Source of the DNA: Pseudomonas allokribbensis
GTDB lineage: Bacteria > Pseudomonadota > Gammaproteobacteria > Pseudomonadales > Pseudomonadaceae
NCBI RefSeq assembly: GCF_014863605.1
Contig: NZ_CP062252.1
Coordinates: forward strand, 877,001 to 941,000
DNA: 64,000 bases
Direction of reading: 5' to 3'
Shown here: piece after piece, positions 8,655 to 16,437 of the stretch
How positions within the stretch are numbered: the stretch's first letter is position 1
Layout: each line of letters opens with the position of its first letter
Made by a program: the position numbers and the translations under genes
Notes under the pieces: model-generated
Databases searched by the model: none
What the model saw: only the letters and a program-made list of their open reading frames with translations
What the model was told of the DNA's origin: nothing

Positions 8655-9139
8655 CTAGGACGCCTGCAGGCAGGAGCGGAGTTCATCCGATGTCAGCGTG
8701 TGCTTGAAGTGATGTTCCCATAACCGCACACCCAGCCCGCCAGAACGATCCAGCGACGAACCCACCGTCAGATCCGTGAGCAGCGTCGGCTGCAAACCGG
8801 CATCGAACAGCGCAAACCCGGCGGCGAGGCAGCAGGTTTCGGTTTGCAGGCCGCAGACCAGCACGCGATCCAGATTCAGGCTTTTCAGGTATTCGATTGT
8901 GTCCGGGGAGGGCGCGTAGCCGTATTTGATGAAGATGCGGTCTGCGGCGATCAGGCTGTCATCGTCCGCCGCCGGATGTCAGCCGAGCTGACGCTGGAAC
9001 GGTGTGCTGGTTTCATCATGGCGCTCGACCGTGGCGACGCTTGGCAGTTTGCCGATCAGCGATTGAATGTCGTCGATTAGCCCATTGCGGCGGGGAGAAG
9101 CAGGGTTGGACGTCGATGATCAGCAGTGCTTGGCGCATG
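8655..9139 (-). pseudogene. Broken isochorismatase-family cysteine hydrolase
   Basis: Two minus-strand pieces join into one isochorismatase-like hydrolase. The start MRQALLIIDVQPCFSP (from 9139) keeps the catalytic-Asp strand. The frame then breaks near 9081-9083, where one extra base shifts it. It continues as LIDDIQSLIGKLPSVATVE in the next frame and meets an in-frame TGA at 8979-8981 where a tryptophan codon (LGWHPA) is expected. The end LVCGLQTETCCLAAGFALFD, with the catalytic Cys region, is intact to 8655. One frameshift plus one nonsense change makes it non-functional. It is the last host gene before the integrated element. A sequencing error is possible but would have to explain two lesions. 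Confidence 0.85.
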
Positions 9140-9166
9140 AGGTCTCCCGGGATGAATCTCCAGATG

Positions 9167-9197
9167 CGACAAGGCCCGCACTGGGCGGGCCTTGTCG
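9167..9197 (-). terminator. 13-bp hairpin, probable original terminator downstream of ssrA
   Basis: A perfect 13-bp stem (9167-9179 with 9185-9197) with a 5-base loop and no T-run. It sits just outside the attL copy of the tmRNA end, where the sequence downstream of ssrA would have been before integration. Confidence 0.5.
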
Positions 9198-9205
9198 TTG
9201 AAAGT

Positions 9206-9228
9206 TGGTGGGCCGGGGTAATTTGAAC
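9206..9228 (-). repeat. attL: degraded copy of the tmRNA 3' end
   Basis: It aligns with 20623-20646 over the CCA end, acceptor and T-loop (ggtgg, gcc, gggg, atttgaac) with one deleted base and two changes. It is left over from site-specific integration. Confidence 0.8.
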
Positions 9229-9584
9229 GGCTCCCATAACTTTCTGATTTTAAAACTAATTACGTATAGTTATTTTTCGGTGGGATACCACTTGGAATAC
9301 CGATCAGAAATATAGATGCGAAGTGGTCACTTGCTAGCCCCTGTCGCGCTAGGCAGCTGGAGTCTCTCAGAAGGGTTCACGCTAGGCCCGGAACCTCCCT
9401 GAATACCCTAGGCTACCCAAGGGCATCGTGGTCAATGTCGCATCCCGATGCTGCACTCTAAGCATACTCAGTGACCAACCCCTACGAGCGGCCGGTTGCA
9501 GGACCGCTATTGTCTAGATCCTGCTCTAGATGGTTGACGGCCACCCGACTGAAATAGTGTGTGGCATGACTAATGGGATGGATA
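9229..9584. other. Non-coding left end of the element
   Basis: 356 bases without a gene. It begins AT-rich, contains the arm-type motif at 9282-9301, and then several GCTAG/CTAG-rich stretches (9332-9420). Similar GCTAG/CCCTAG words occur at 13660-13735. No terminator with a clear T-run follows the 860-residue gene. Confidence 0.6.
9282..9301 (+). repeat. Arm-type motif, left copy
   Basis: GGGATACCACTTGGAATACC differs at one base from the copy at 20489-20508 and has the same orientation. It is probably an integrase or excisionase binding site. Confidence 0.65.
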
Positions 9585-12167
9585 TTAGAATTTTAATGCC
9601 ATCTGGGTTGGAGCATTTATGATGCGTATCTTGCATCGTAAGTCGGCACCCTTTCGCTCCATCTGGAGCTCCAAAATATATTCATGTTTTGATTTGTCTT
9701 CAGACTCTAGTGAGAAACTAACGCGGGGCGGACGAAAGTTTTCACCATGCGCGGGAAGTGCTAATGAAAATTGTCGCTCAAACGTTCCCTGGCTATCATA
9801 TCTTTTGTCTGAATGTATGTCGTGCGGGTAGTATGGGAGTTGCTCTGCCTGGGATACGGTTTTTTCTATATGAGGCTTGGCTAGTGCAAAGGGATCATCA
9901 TCTCCAGGCATTTGGCTAAGCGATGAGGCCAAGGCTGTTTTTTCAAGCATCAGGCCTTTGTCAAATCCTCCGCGCTTAGAGAACTTTTCTTTTCTTACTT
10001 CCTCGATATCCTTCTCGGTGATACCTAAAATTTTAGCAAGAGCTGCGGCGGTTTCTCTAAGATCAGCTAGCTCTTCAATAATATCAATACTGGTTTTGGC
10101 ATCAAGAACCTCAAGGGCCTCTTCAACTACTTTTCTCTTAAGTGAGGTGATTAAAGCTTCGCCTTCAAGCTTTAAAAGCTTAACCTCTTCTCCGCGTGCA
10201 TTTATGTTGTCTGGGATTTTGTCTCTGACTAACTTGTTAAACTCCAGTTCGCCTTCTTCTGTAGCATATAAGTCTGCGCATTCGACCCGGCACCCTGAGC
10301 TAGTCAGCATATAGTAAGCATGGGACAACACACCGCCGGCAAGCTCGACTACAAAACCTTTTTCATGAGCTAACTCCGCTAGATCCTTAGCGAATCTTTG
10401 GTCTCTGACTAGGTCCGGTTCAATCGGGTCTATCAATACACGTGCTATATTTTTACCGGCATGACAAATGCTTATGAGATTATCCCAGTCTGCTTTAGTT
10501 CGGAGCGTTACCTCCTCTGAGCTCATAAGTTTTTTTCTAGGAGCAGCTTTTGGAAGTTCGCCTTCATGTTTCCAATCTTCATGGTACCACGGTATAACAG
10601 CATGCTTCATTGTGGATTTCGGAATGTCCACAAACCACATGATGACAACTGGCTTGCCGGCTGACTCTGCTATTCTTCGAGATGACCAAGCAATTTCCTC
10701 GATCCAATCAGTACGTTTTATACTTCGTTTCCAGTCATAGCCCGCGGCAGTATCGTGTACCACCCATTCGCCATTTTCATCAGGTGCTACGAAGCGGCCC
10801 TTATATCTTAGCCTCTCGCGGATGGATAACTTTTTTGGGGTTTTTTTAAGGTTTTTTGTGGAGTTGTAATTTGTGTCGACATCGAAGACGTCGTGGGCGT
10901 ACCAGTATAGGCCCTCCGGAAGTCCCCAGAGGGATTCGATTCTTACACGACGTTTATCTGGATGGGCTTGGCTCCACGCGGAAGCTGATGCAGGGATGAA
11001 GTGGTGAGCGATGAGGCATAGCCCGCTATCAGCTAGATCCAATTCGTTGATTTTATTTCTGAATACGGTTGTTAGCCAGTCTAGCGCACTGGCTAGGCTT
11101 CTTAGTTCGTTACTTCTTGGTAACATTTGCTTCTGCGACGCAGGTATGTTAGCTCCATCGGTTCTTATTACGAGCGGACGCTCAGTTAGGCGGAGCAGAT
11201 CGTCCTTTAAACTCTGGCTGCAGGTGCCGGTACGCAAGATCTGGTCTAGCTCGGATTTTAAGTCCAGGACATAAAATGAAATAGCGGTATAGCCAATTTC
11301 TCGGTATAGCTTCGCATTTGCTAATTTTACATATTGCTCATAATCAGTTTCTGTGGCGACCCTGAACACTTTTGGTGCGAAGTTTATGGCCTCCACTGTT
11401 TGGGAGGTGGTTAACTTAGTGGGGTCAGCGCCGTGCGCGAAGTCTTCGCATTCATCAGCTTGAACAACATAAATTTGTTTTCCGTTCCAAACCCACTCGA
11501 AATGTACCCTGATTGCTCTCGAGTGTGCCCAGTGAGCAATATCTTTAAGGCCCTCTAAGCAGTTGTATCGATATGGGTAGTCTAGTTTTTTTATTTCTAG
11601 AGGGCGTGCGTCGCGCCATTTTCGCAGAGGTATTTTATGGAGCTGGGACGGGGTGTTTTCGGTAGCCTCGACTTCTGCGACCCAATCTCTAAGGTGTTCG
11701 CTTAAGCGCCGCTCATTTGATAGGTGGCCTTTCAGATGGCTTTGAGCATATACCTGAATAATCCAATGAATATCGGACATATTTATATTCGGGTGTGTAT
11801 CTCGGATTTTATCGCGTAACGTTTCTATAGTACTTAAAATAGCGGTCGGGGCACATTCTGATGAGTCGAGAGAACCACGGTCATCTATAGATTCGGCGAC
11901 TCCGCTTGACCTAACAATAACCTGCTCATTGCTTTTAAACTTTACATCGCGGAGCGCTTGATCAACAGCCTCTTCAGAGGCTGTTGATGAGCCACAAATC
12001 ACAAAAAATGGTAGGGTCCACACCGCTGGGACCGAGCAAAGGCCATATGCTTTCAGGCCTATCATTTCTACAGTGATTTGAGGTGGGGCTAACTCTATGA
12101 CTTTATTACCGTCGACTAACACAAGCTGCGTTGCTGGAGTTAATGGCATCTTAGAGGGATTGGCCAT
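9585..12167 (-). CDS. Dikinase-like ATP-grasp / phosphohistidine-like / MazG-type NTP pyrophosphohydrolase fusion
   Basis: An 860-residue soluble protein. Residues 83-237 look like a PEP-synthase/PPDK N-terminal ATP-grasp domain (VIVRSSGVAES at 83, closing strand EWVWNGKQIYVVQA at 224). A second, more divergent copy seems to span 333-515 (LVIRTDGAN; RVRIESLWGLPEGL at 407; KPVVIMWF at 505). Residues 606-628 (VVELAGGVLSHAYYM) resemble the swivelling domain whose His (H616) carries phosphate in PEP synthase and rifampicin phosphotransferase. Residues 645-740 are a MazG-like/COG4997-like pyrophosphohydrolase (KLVRDKIP at 645; EExxE at 682-686; ExxD at 699-702; RKEKFSKRGGF). The last 115 residues are unassigned. 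It is third in a minus-strand operon, 19 bases after the membrane-protein gene. The domain order is read from motifs; enzymatic activity and a defence role are inferred. Confidence 0.75.
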   Translation of the reverse strand: MANPSKMPLTPATQLVLVDGNKVIELAPPQITVEMIGLKAYGLCSVPAVWTLPFFVICGSSTASEEAVDQALRDVKFKSNEQVIVRSSGVAESIDDRGSLDSSECAPTAILSTIETLRDKIRDTHPNINMSDIHWIIQVYAQSHLKGHLSNERRLSEHLRDWVAEVEATENTPSQLHKIPLRKWRDARPLEIKKLDYPYRYNCLEGLKDIAHWAHSRAIRVHFEWVWNGKQIYVVQADECEDFAHGADPTKLTTSQTVEAINFAPKVFRVATETDYEQYVKLANAKLYREIGYTAISFYVLDLKSELDQILRTGTCSQSLKDDLLRLTERPLVIRTDGANIPASQKQMLPRSNELRSLASALDWLTTVFRNKINELDLADSGLCLIAHHFIPASASAWSQAHPDKRRVRIESLWGLPEGLYWYAHDVFDVDTNYNSTKNLKKTPKKLSIRERLRYKGRFVAPDENGEWVVHDTAAGYDWKRSIKRTDWIEEIAWSSRRIAESAGKPVVIMWFVDIPKSTMKHAVIPWYHEDWKHEGELPKAAPRKKLMSSEEVTLRTKADWDNLISICHAGKNIARVLIDPIEPDLVRDQRFAKDLAELAHEKGFVVELAGGVLSHAYYMLTSSGCRVECADLYATEEGELEFNKLVRDKIPDNINARGEEVKLLKLEGEALITSLKRKVVEEALEVLDAKTSIDIIEELADLRETAAALAKILGITEKDIEEVRKEKFSKRGGFDKGLMLEKTALASSLSQMPGDDDPFALAKPHIEKTVSQAEQLPYYPHDIHSDKRYDSQGTFERQFSLALPAHGENFRPPRVSFSLESEDKSKHEYILELQMERKGADLRCKIRIINAPTQMALKF

Positions 12168-12186
12168 ACACGTCCTATCGAATAGT

Positions 12187-12909
12187 TTATTTTTTGGGTG
12201 AGCTTGGAGATGAGCCGAAAACGGTATCCGCGATCTCTTGCATCTTCCCTAGCGCTTTATCCGCAAAGTATCCGGATATGAATCCCATGGAAAAGTAAAA
12301 GGATGTGGTTGAAGACTTTATACTAAGTCCCAATAAGCCAGAGTCAAGTAGTCCGCCGATGGCAAGTGCTGCGCCGCCAGAGAGGAACGGAGAGAATATG
12401 CGCCAAAGTCGGCGGTCAATATTCCAAAGTCCCCTTGCTACAACTTGGTACAGGTATTTTAGGCCAAACATAGTTCCGCCCAAGATTCCTCCAAGAAAGA
12501 AGAAGGCATATTGATTGAATTTTTCCGGCGCACATGTAGTGCAGCTTCCTACGAAAAACGAATAGGTAGAGCCTCGCCATGTGAAGAGTAGTGCTAATAA
12601 AGTTAAAAGAAAAACAACTCCAACGTATATGGCGTCGACTCTTATTTCACATCGTGCCGACTCGTCGTATTTGCTCTTCCAATCCCCTACCGCTCTGTTG
12701 TCAGTATTGATATGTTCGCTGAATACAGTTGGCGCTGGTTTGCTTTCAGGTTTTTTATCGTTTTTCATAGCGTCCGCTTCGACACTACTAGCTGCGCCTG
12801 GCATCTGGGGTGGCTCTTCTTGAGTGTCACTACTCGCACCAAGCTCAGGTTCTCTATCTGTGGCGGTACTTGGCGACTCGTGTGGAAGCGGACTATGTTC
12901 TTTGCTCAT
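12187..12909 (-). CDS. Cargo membrane protein with a long disordered N-terminus
   Basis: A 240-residue protein I do not recognise. Residues 1-70 are Ser/Pro/Glu-rich and probably disordered. Hydrophobic segments lie at about 92-110, 132-150, 171-195 and 202-216, with a CTTC pair (C123, C126) between the first two. The C-terminal tail is short. It lies 16 bases after the HIT gene and 19 bases before the ATP-grasp/NTPase gene, so the three are almost certainly co-transcribed. A small multispan protein in a cargo operon with nucleotide enzymes could be a membrane effector or anchor, which is inference only. Base composition is A+T-rich like its neighbours and unlike the host. Confidence 0.75.
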   Translation of the reverse strand: MSKEHSPLPHESPSTATDREPELGASSDTQEEPPQMPGAASSVEADAMKNDKKPESKPAPTVFSEHINTDNRAVGDWKSKYDESARCEIRVDAIYVGVVFLLTLLALLFTWRGSTYSFFVGSCTTCAPEKFNQYAFFFLGGILGGTMFGLKYLYQVVARGLWNIDRRLWRIFSPFLSGGAALAIGGLLDSGLLGLSIKSSTTSFYFSMGFISGYFADKALGKMQEIADTVFGSSPSSPKK

Positions 12910-12925
12910 TCATTGAGCCCCTGAT

Positions 12926-13606
12926 TTACGCTGAGCGTGTATTTTTTAAGGAATTCCAGCCGTTACTTGAAAGGGTTTCAAAACTTTGCAGAGTAATATC
13001 AAGCATCTTTGATTTTTTATAATCATAGCTATCCGGAATGCCAAGTTTTGTAGCAATGACTTTTCGGAAAAATTGTGAGGTCTCCTTTGTGAGAAGACAA
13101 ATGTTTCCTTGCGTGTGCTCGCCCTGAAAATGATCTGCGACATATAGATATTCAGAGTTTTTGCTTTTTTCAGAGATTTGGCTTGCTAAGCATTTTTCCC
13201 AGCGTAGCGTTTTATCAAACGCCTGTGCTTCTTCAAACAGAGAAAACGACAGAGGGACCATGTGAAGATGGGCATGGCCTGTACCGCAACTTGTTTGAGA
13301 GTCGAAATTAAACGCTCCATGTTCAAATATCGAGAAGTCACCGTATTGGTCTTTCAGGATCCTAGCGGCGCTTTCAACAAAGTTCCAAAAATCTGTGCGA
13401 GTGTAGTCTTCTGTAAGATTGATTTTATGATTTTTAGGGACGATCAAAGACCAACCGGGGACAAGCGCGCCAATAGAAACAAATGCAGCATAACTTGCGC
13501 CAAGCAGCCATGGCGTATCCACAGGAGCGTGTTTTGACAGGGGAGTCAAAAAGTCACAAAATCGGCACTCAGTTTCAGAGTGCTTGATGGGTTGGAAGCG
13601 GTTCAT
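12926..13606 (-). CDS. HIT (histidine triad) family protein
   Basis: A 226-residue protein with the histidine triad H111-A-H113-L-H115-M-V (GTGHAHLHMVPL) and the preceding strand typical of HIT hydrolases and transferases. These use the middle His to form a nucleotidyl intermediate and act on dinucleoside polyphosphates, nucleotide phosphoramidates or nucleotidylated substrates. An N-terminal C14-x2-C17 pair may bind zinc, as in several HIT subfamilies. It is longer than stand-alone HINT proteins (about 110-140 residues), and the C-terminal 90 residues are unassigned. It is the first gene of the tight HIT-membrane-ATP-grasp operon and follows the methyltransferase gene by 124 bases. The substrate is unknown. 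Confidence 0.9.
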   Translation of the reverse strand: MNRFQPIKHSETECRFCDFLTPLSKHAPVDTPWLLGASYAAFVSIGALVPGWSLIVPKNHKINLTEDYTRTDFWNFVESAARILKDQYGDFSIFEHGAFNFDSQTSCGTGHAHLHMVPLSFSLFEEAQAFDKTLRWEKCLASQISEKSKNSEYLYVADHFQGEHTQGNICLLTKETSQFFRKVIATKLGIPDSYDYKKSKMLDITLQSFETLSSNGWNSLKNTRSA

Positions 13607-13730
13607 TTTAGAGCCTCCCTAATTGTACGTAATCACAACTCTTTGTCCCTAGCCGGTCCGTCGTCGTCAGCCGCCGCACACGGTGGGAACCTATAACTAC
13701 CATACCACGCCGCTAGCTTGGACCCTAGGG

Positions 13731-14684
13731 CTAGGGGGGCAGCCCAGGTGAATTTTTGCTACCGGCCGGTTTTTTTGTCTTAGGTGAGGAGGAGCGGGCT
13801 CCAATCCCCATCGCGCGCTTCGTCCGGGTGCTCGTATGAATCAGTTGTGTCTCAGTCAAAAGGTTCGGAGAAAGGAAAAAAACTTCTCGGCCTCTTCTTT
13901 CCACGCTGGCGCTATAGGGAAGCAGGTAAGGTTCTTCGGTTGCATACGCTTTCGAATAGAGTGCTTTGATTTCTGGCACGTCGTCATAAGAAACCATCCA
14001 AGGAAGGTTGAGGTTGCCTAAGACATATTCGGATAATTGGCGATGATTTTCTTCGTCGTAGAAGTTTAGGTATAGCTCTTGCCCCTTCACAAAATAAGGA
14101 GGGTCTAGATATATAAAACTTTTCGGAGGAAGCTTTGAATCGCAAAGGCGCAAGAAATCAACAGCATCCAAATTGTATAAGTGAATAAAATCTTTCATCT
14201 GTGCAATTCTCGAGATTCGAGAAGTCAGATTTTTTTTATTGTAGCGGGCGTCGATTTTCCATTGGCCTTCTTGGTGCTTCCCGCCGATTACGCCAGCATT
14301 CAAGATTCCACTGCGATTTGTTCTGTTAAGGAAGAAAGTAGAGAATCCGAGCTCTATTAGGGGGGCGTCATATTTATTTGATTGTATGGCTTTTTGCTTG
14401 TGCCATGTATCCATGTCGACCGGCGTCTCGGAGATAAGCTTAAGAAAATCCTCTGTGTTTTCTAATACGCTATGCCAGAACGCATAAATAGATCTGTCTA
14501 GGTCATTTAGATGTATGTTGCTGACATAGTTCTGAAGCAGCAGCGAAATCGCTAAGCTCGCGCCGCCGGCGAAAGGTTCTGCGTAGTGCCCATCTCTAAG
14601 GTTATTCGCGACTAGAATCGAGTCGACGAACTTTTCTAATCGCCACTTGGCTCCAGGATACCTGAGAGGACTAACTGCATACAT
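13731..14684 (-). CDS. Dam-family (D12 class) N6-adenine DNA methyltransferase
   Basis: A 317-residue protein with the D12-class order: substrate-end motif LRYPGAKWRL at 7, SAM-binding EPFAGGASLA at 36-45, and catalytic DPPY at 194-197 (YLDPPYF). Such enzymes methylate adenine N6 in short sites, often GATC. The recognition residues cannot be read here. No restriction endonuclease gene is adjacent. The C-terminal 35 residues are basic and low-complexity, which is unusual for Dam. It is upstream of and co-oriented with the HIT-membrane-ATP-grasp operon. It may protect or mark host DNA for that system, or be an orphan phage-type methylase. Confidence 0.9.
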   Translation of the reverse strand: MYAVSPLRYPGAKWRLEKFVDSILVANNLRDGHYAEPFAGGASLAISLLLQNYVSNIHLNDLDRSIYAFWHSVLENTEDFLKLISETPVDMDTWHKQKAIQSNKYDAPLIELGFSTFFLNRTNRSGILNAGVIGGKHQEGQWKIDARYNKKNLTSRISRIAQMKDFIHLYNLDAVDFLRLCDSKLPPKSFIYLDPPYFVKGQELYLNFYDEENHRQLSEYVLGNLNLPWMVSYDDVPEIKALYSKAYATEEPYLLPYSASVERRGREVFFLSPNLLTETQLIHTSTRTKRAMGIGARSSSPKTKKPAGSKNSPGLPP

Positions 14685-15169
14685 CTACATTAACCTTTGG
14701 TTCTAAAAATTCTGCTAGAGTACATATCCTTGCGGTTTTACAGATCGCAAATTTATATGCGCCTAGCGGAAGTCTTTGTGATTGGGGTTGGTCATTGGTT
14801 TTTGTAACGTTTACGGTTTAAAGGTGCCCTGTAATAATTGCAACTAATCAATATACCATTTTTTCTCAGGAAACCGCTATCGGGGGGGCAACTCTTCGGG
14901 CGCATAGGATGTTCTATGAGCGCCACGACGCAATTCGTCTACTCAGGTGGCTAGTACGCTTGGCGTGTAGAAAGCAGGCCCTGTAGGGCTTCTCCGCTTT
15001 GTTCTGCCCTGCCGTGCGGCCTTGAAAGAATCTCAATCTGAACGCCTCATGCAATGTTCCGTCAACACGATTACCTCGCGATAGCTGGCAACGTCGGTTG
15101 ACGCACTCGGAACATGGTGGAAACGGATTTCCCCAGGCTAGGTGGGGTGGGTAGGCCTCAAGGCACCGA
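14685..15169. other. Non-coding junction between cargo and mobility modules
   Basis: 485 bases with no convincing gene. Base composition changes here: AT-rich up to about 14870, GC-rich from about 14990. The AT-rich half probably holds the methyltransferase promoter. The GC-rich half contains the inverted repeat ATGTTCCG (15054-15061) / CGGAACAT (15108-15115), with GTCAAC/GTTGAC nested inside. Confidence 0.6.
15054..15115. repeat. Imperfect inverted repeat near the recombinase module end
   Basis: ATGTTCCG and CGGAACAT pair as outer arms. GTCAAC (15061-15066) and GTTGAC (15097-15102) pair as inner arms. The feature lies downstream of the small partner gene of the second recombinase and could be its end or core site. 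Confidence 0.5.
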
Positions 15170-15451
15170 TTAGCGCTCTACCAGCAAACCTCGTCGGTCC
15201 CCTAATCGTTTCCACACCAATTGGGCTGTGAGTCGATAATAATATCGGGTAGCTTCGGAATGATCCTTCAGGTAGTGAACCAGAAACCAGTGCACATGCT
15301 TTAGCTGCCAACTCCAAGGATTATCGCGTTGCCATCTCTGCTGGATGGCCGCTTGCATGATCCGCGCCTGTCGCAGGTGTCGTTGCTGCGTGGCCATCGA
15401 ACCAGTTAAGACTCCGCTCAGAAACAAAGCCATATCATACGGTCTGCTCAT
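15170..15451 (-). CDS. Small basic protein coupled to the second recombinase
   Basis: A 93-residue protein I do not recognise. It is rich in Arg, Gln and Trp (RWQRDNPWSWQLKHVHWFLVHYL) and probably helical, with no membrane segment of the usual length. Its ATG overlaps the stop of the recombinase gene (ATGA at 15448-15451), so it is translationally coupled and may be a recombination accessory protein, as small basic proteins often are beside tyrosine recombinases. That role is inferred only from context. Confidence 0.6.
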   Translation of the reverse strand: MSRPYDMALFLSGVLTGSMATQQRHLRQARIMQAAIQQRWQRDNPWSWQLKHVHWFLVHYLKDHSEATRYYYRLTAQLVWKRLGDRRGLLVER

Positions 15452-16437
15452 GATCGGCCACCAATGTACGCCGATGCCACATCGATCCGGTTGTGTCCGA
15501 GCTCATAGCTGATCTGCTGACGCGCCTGCCGATCCAGTTCACGGTCAACGCGATAGCATTGCCCACCGTTGACCGGCGCAGTGTGCCTAGTGATCTGCTC
15601 GTAACGTTCGCAAGCGTAGGCGGCTCGAAGCTCATGTAAACCTTTCAACCCATGCACATGCAGGATCTCGCGGGCTGGACGCACGACCTGCCTTAGAAAG
15701 GTGGCATAGCTTTCGCCCCGATTCAGTAGGTTGGGGCTCCTGTTCGTTGAGACGCTTAGTGCTGTTTGCAGTGCAGCCTTTACTCCAGTCGTGGCATCGA
15801 TCCAACGGGGCGCAAAAGCGCCCGAGCGTCCGCCTTTGGTGCCGTCCTGGATGTTGATACGGCCAAAGTGTTCGGCTTCGCGTTGCAATCGTGGCAGGTC
15901 AGCCAGGATTGCTTCGCGCAGGCGCATACCGGTTTCTCGCGCCAAAAGGACAATTGCCGCCACCCGCTCGTGTTGCTGTTCGCCAAGCGCCTCAATCACT
16001 CGCTGCACTTGTTGGCGGTCTTGGCCATCCGGTGCGCAGGTGCGTACGTTCGAGCGCTTCTGTCCCAACGCCTGACTCGGGCTGGCGATCCTCACGTCCT
16101 GATCACCGCGGAGCGCAGCGAGGGTTCGGTTGACGCTGCTCAGGCGGTTCTGCGCGGTGGCGATGCTCAGTTCGCCTTGCTGGATCAGCTGGCGCAGGTA
16201 AGCGGCATAGTCCTGTAGCGTCAGTCGATCGATCTCGCGCGCATCGTTGTAACCGGGGCCGTCCTCTGACCGACACCAACGCACGAACGCTTGCCAGCGA
16301 TCACTATGCGCTTTGACCGTGGCGAAGTGGCCGCCGGCAAACAAATCCTTGAGCGCTTGTGGGCCGGCGTAGCTCAGTTGGCGGCCATAGCCAAAGTTGC
16401 GACCATCACGCCGACCGACCAGAGCCATTATCATCAC
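15448..16437 (-). CDS. Tyrosine recombinase (integrase-domain protein), second in the element
   Basis: A 329-residue protein with an N-terminal SAM-like core-binding region (about 30-110, LTLQDYAAYLRQLIQQGEL) and a catalytic domain. The catalytic residues are the R of TGMRLREAI, the HELR box (HxxR), the H of ELGHNR and the Y of SAYIGG. It belongs to the integrase-domain branch common on Pseudomonas genomic islands and is distinct from the P4-type integrase at the ssrA end. It overlaps the upstream 119-residue gene by 32 bases and the downstream small gene by 4. It may resolve or move the element, or be a remnant of an earlier element. Confidence 0.85.
   Translation of the reverse strand: MMIMALVGRRDGRNFGYGRQLSYAGPQALKDLFAGGHFATVKAHSDRWQAFVRWCRSEDGPGYNDAREIDRLTLQDYAAYLRQLIQQGELSIATAQNRLSSVNRTLAALRGDQDVRIASPSQALGQKRSNVRTCAPDGQDRQQVQRVIEALGEQQHERVAAIVLLARETGMRLREAILADLPRLQREAEHFGRINIQDGTKGGRSGAFAPRWIDATTGVKAALQTALSVSTNRSPNLLNRGESYATFLRQVVRPAREILHVHGLKGLHELRAAYACERYEQITRHTAPVNGGQCYRVDRELDRQARQQISYELGHNRIDVASAYIGGRS

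Noticed and set aside
9206..9228. Partial tRNA gene
   Set aside because: It looks like a tRNA 3' half with CCA, but it aligns to the tmRNA end and has no 5' half, so it is an att remnant.
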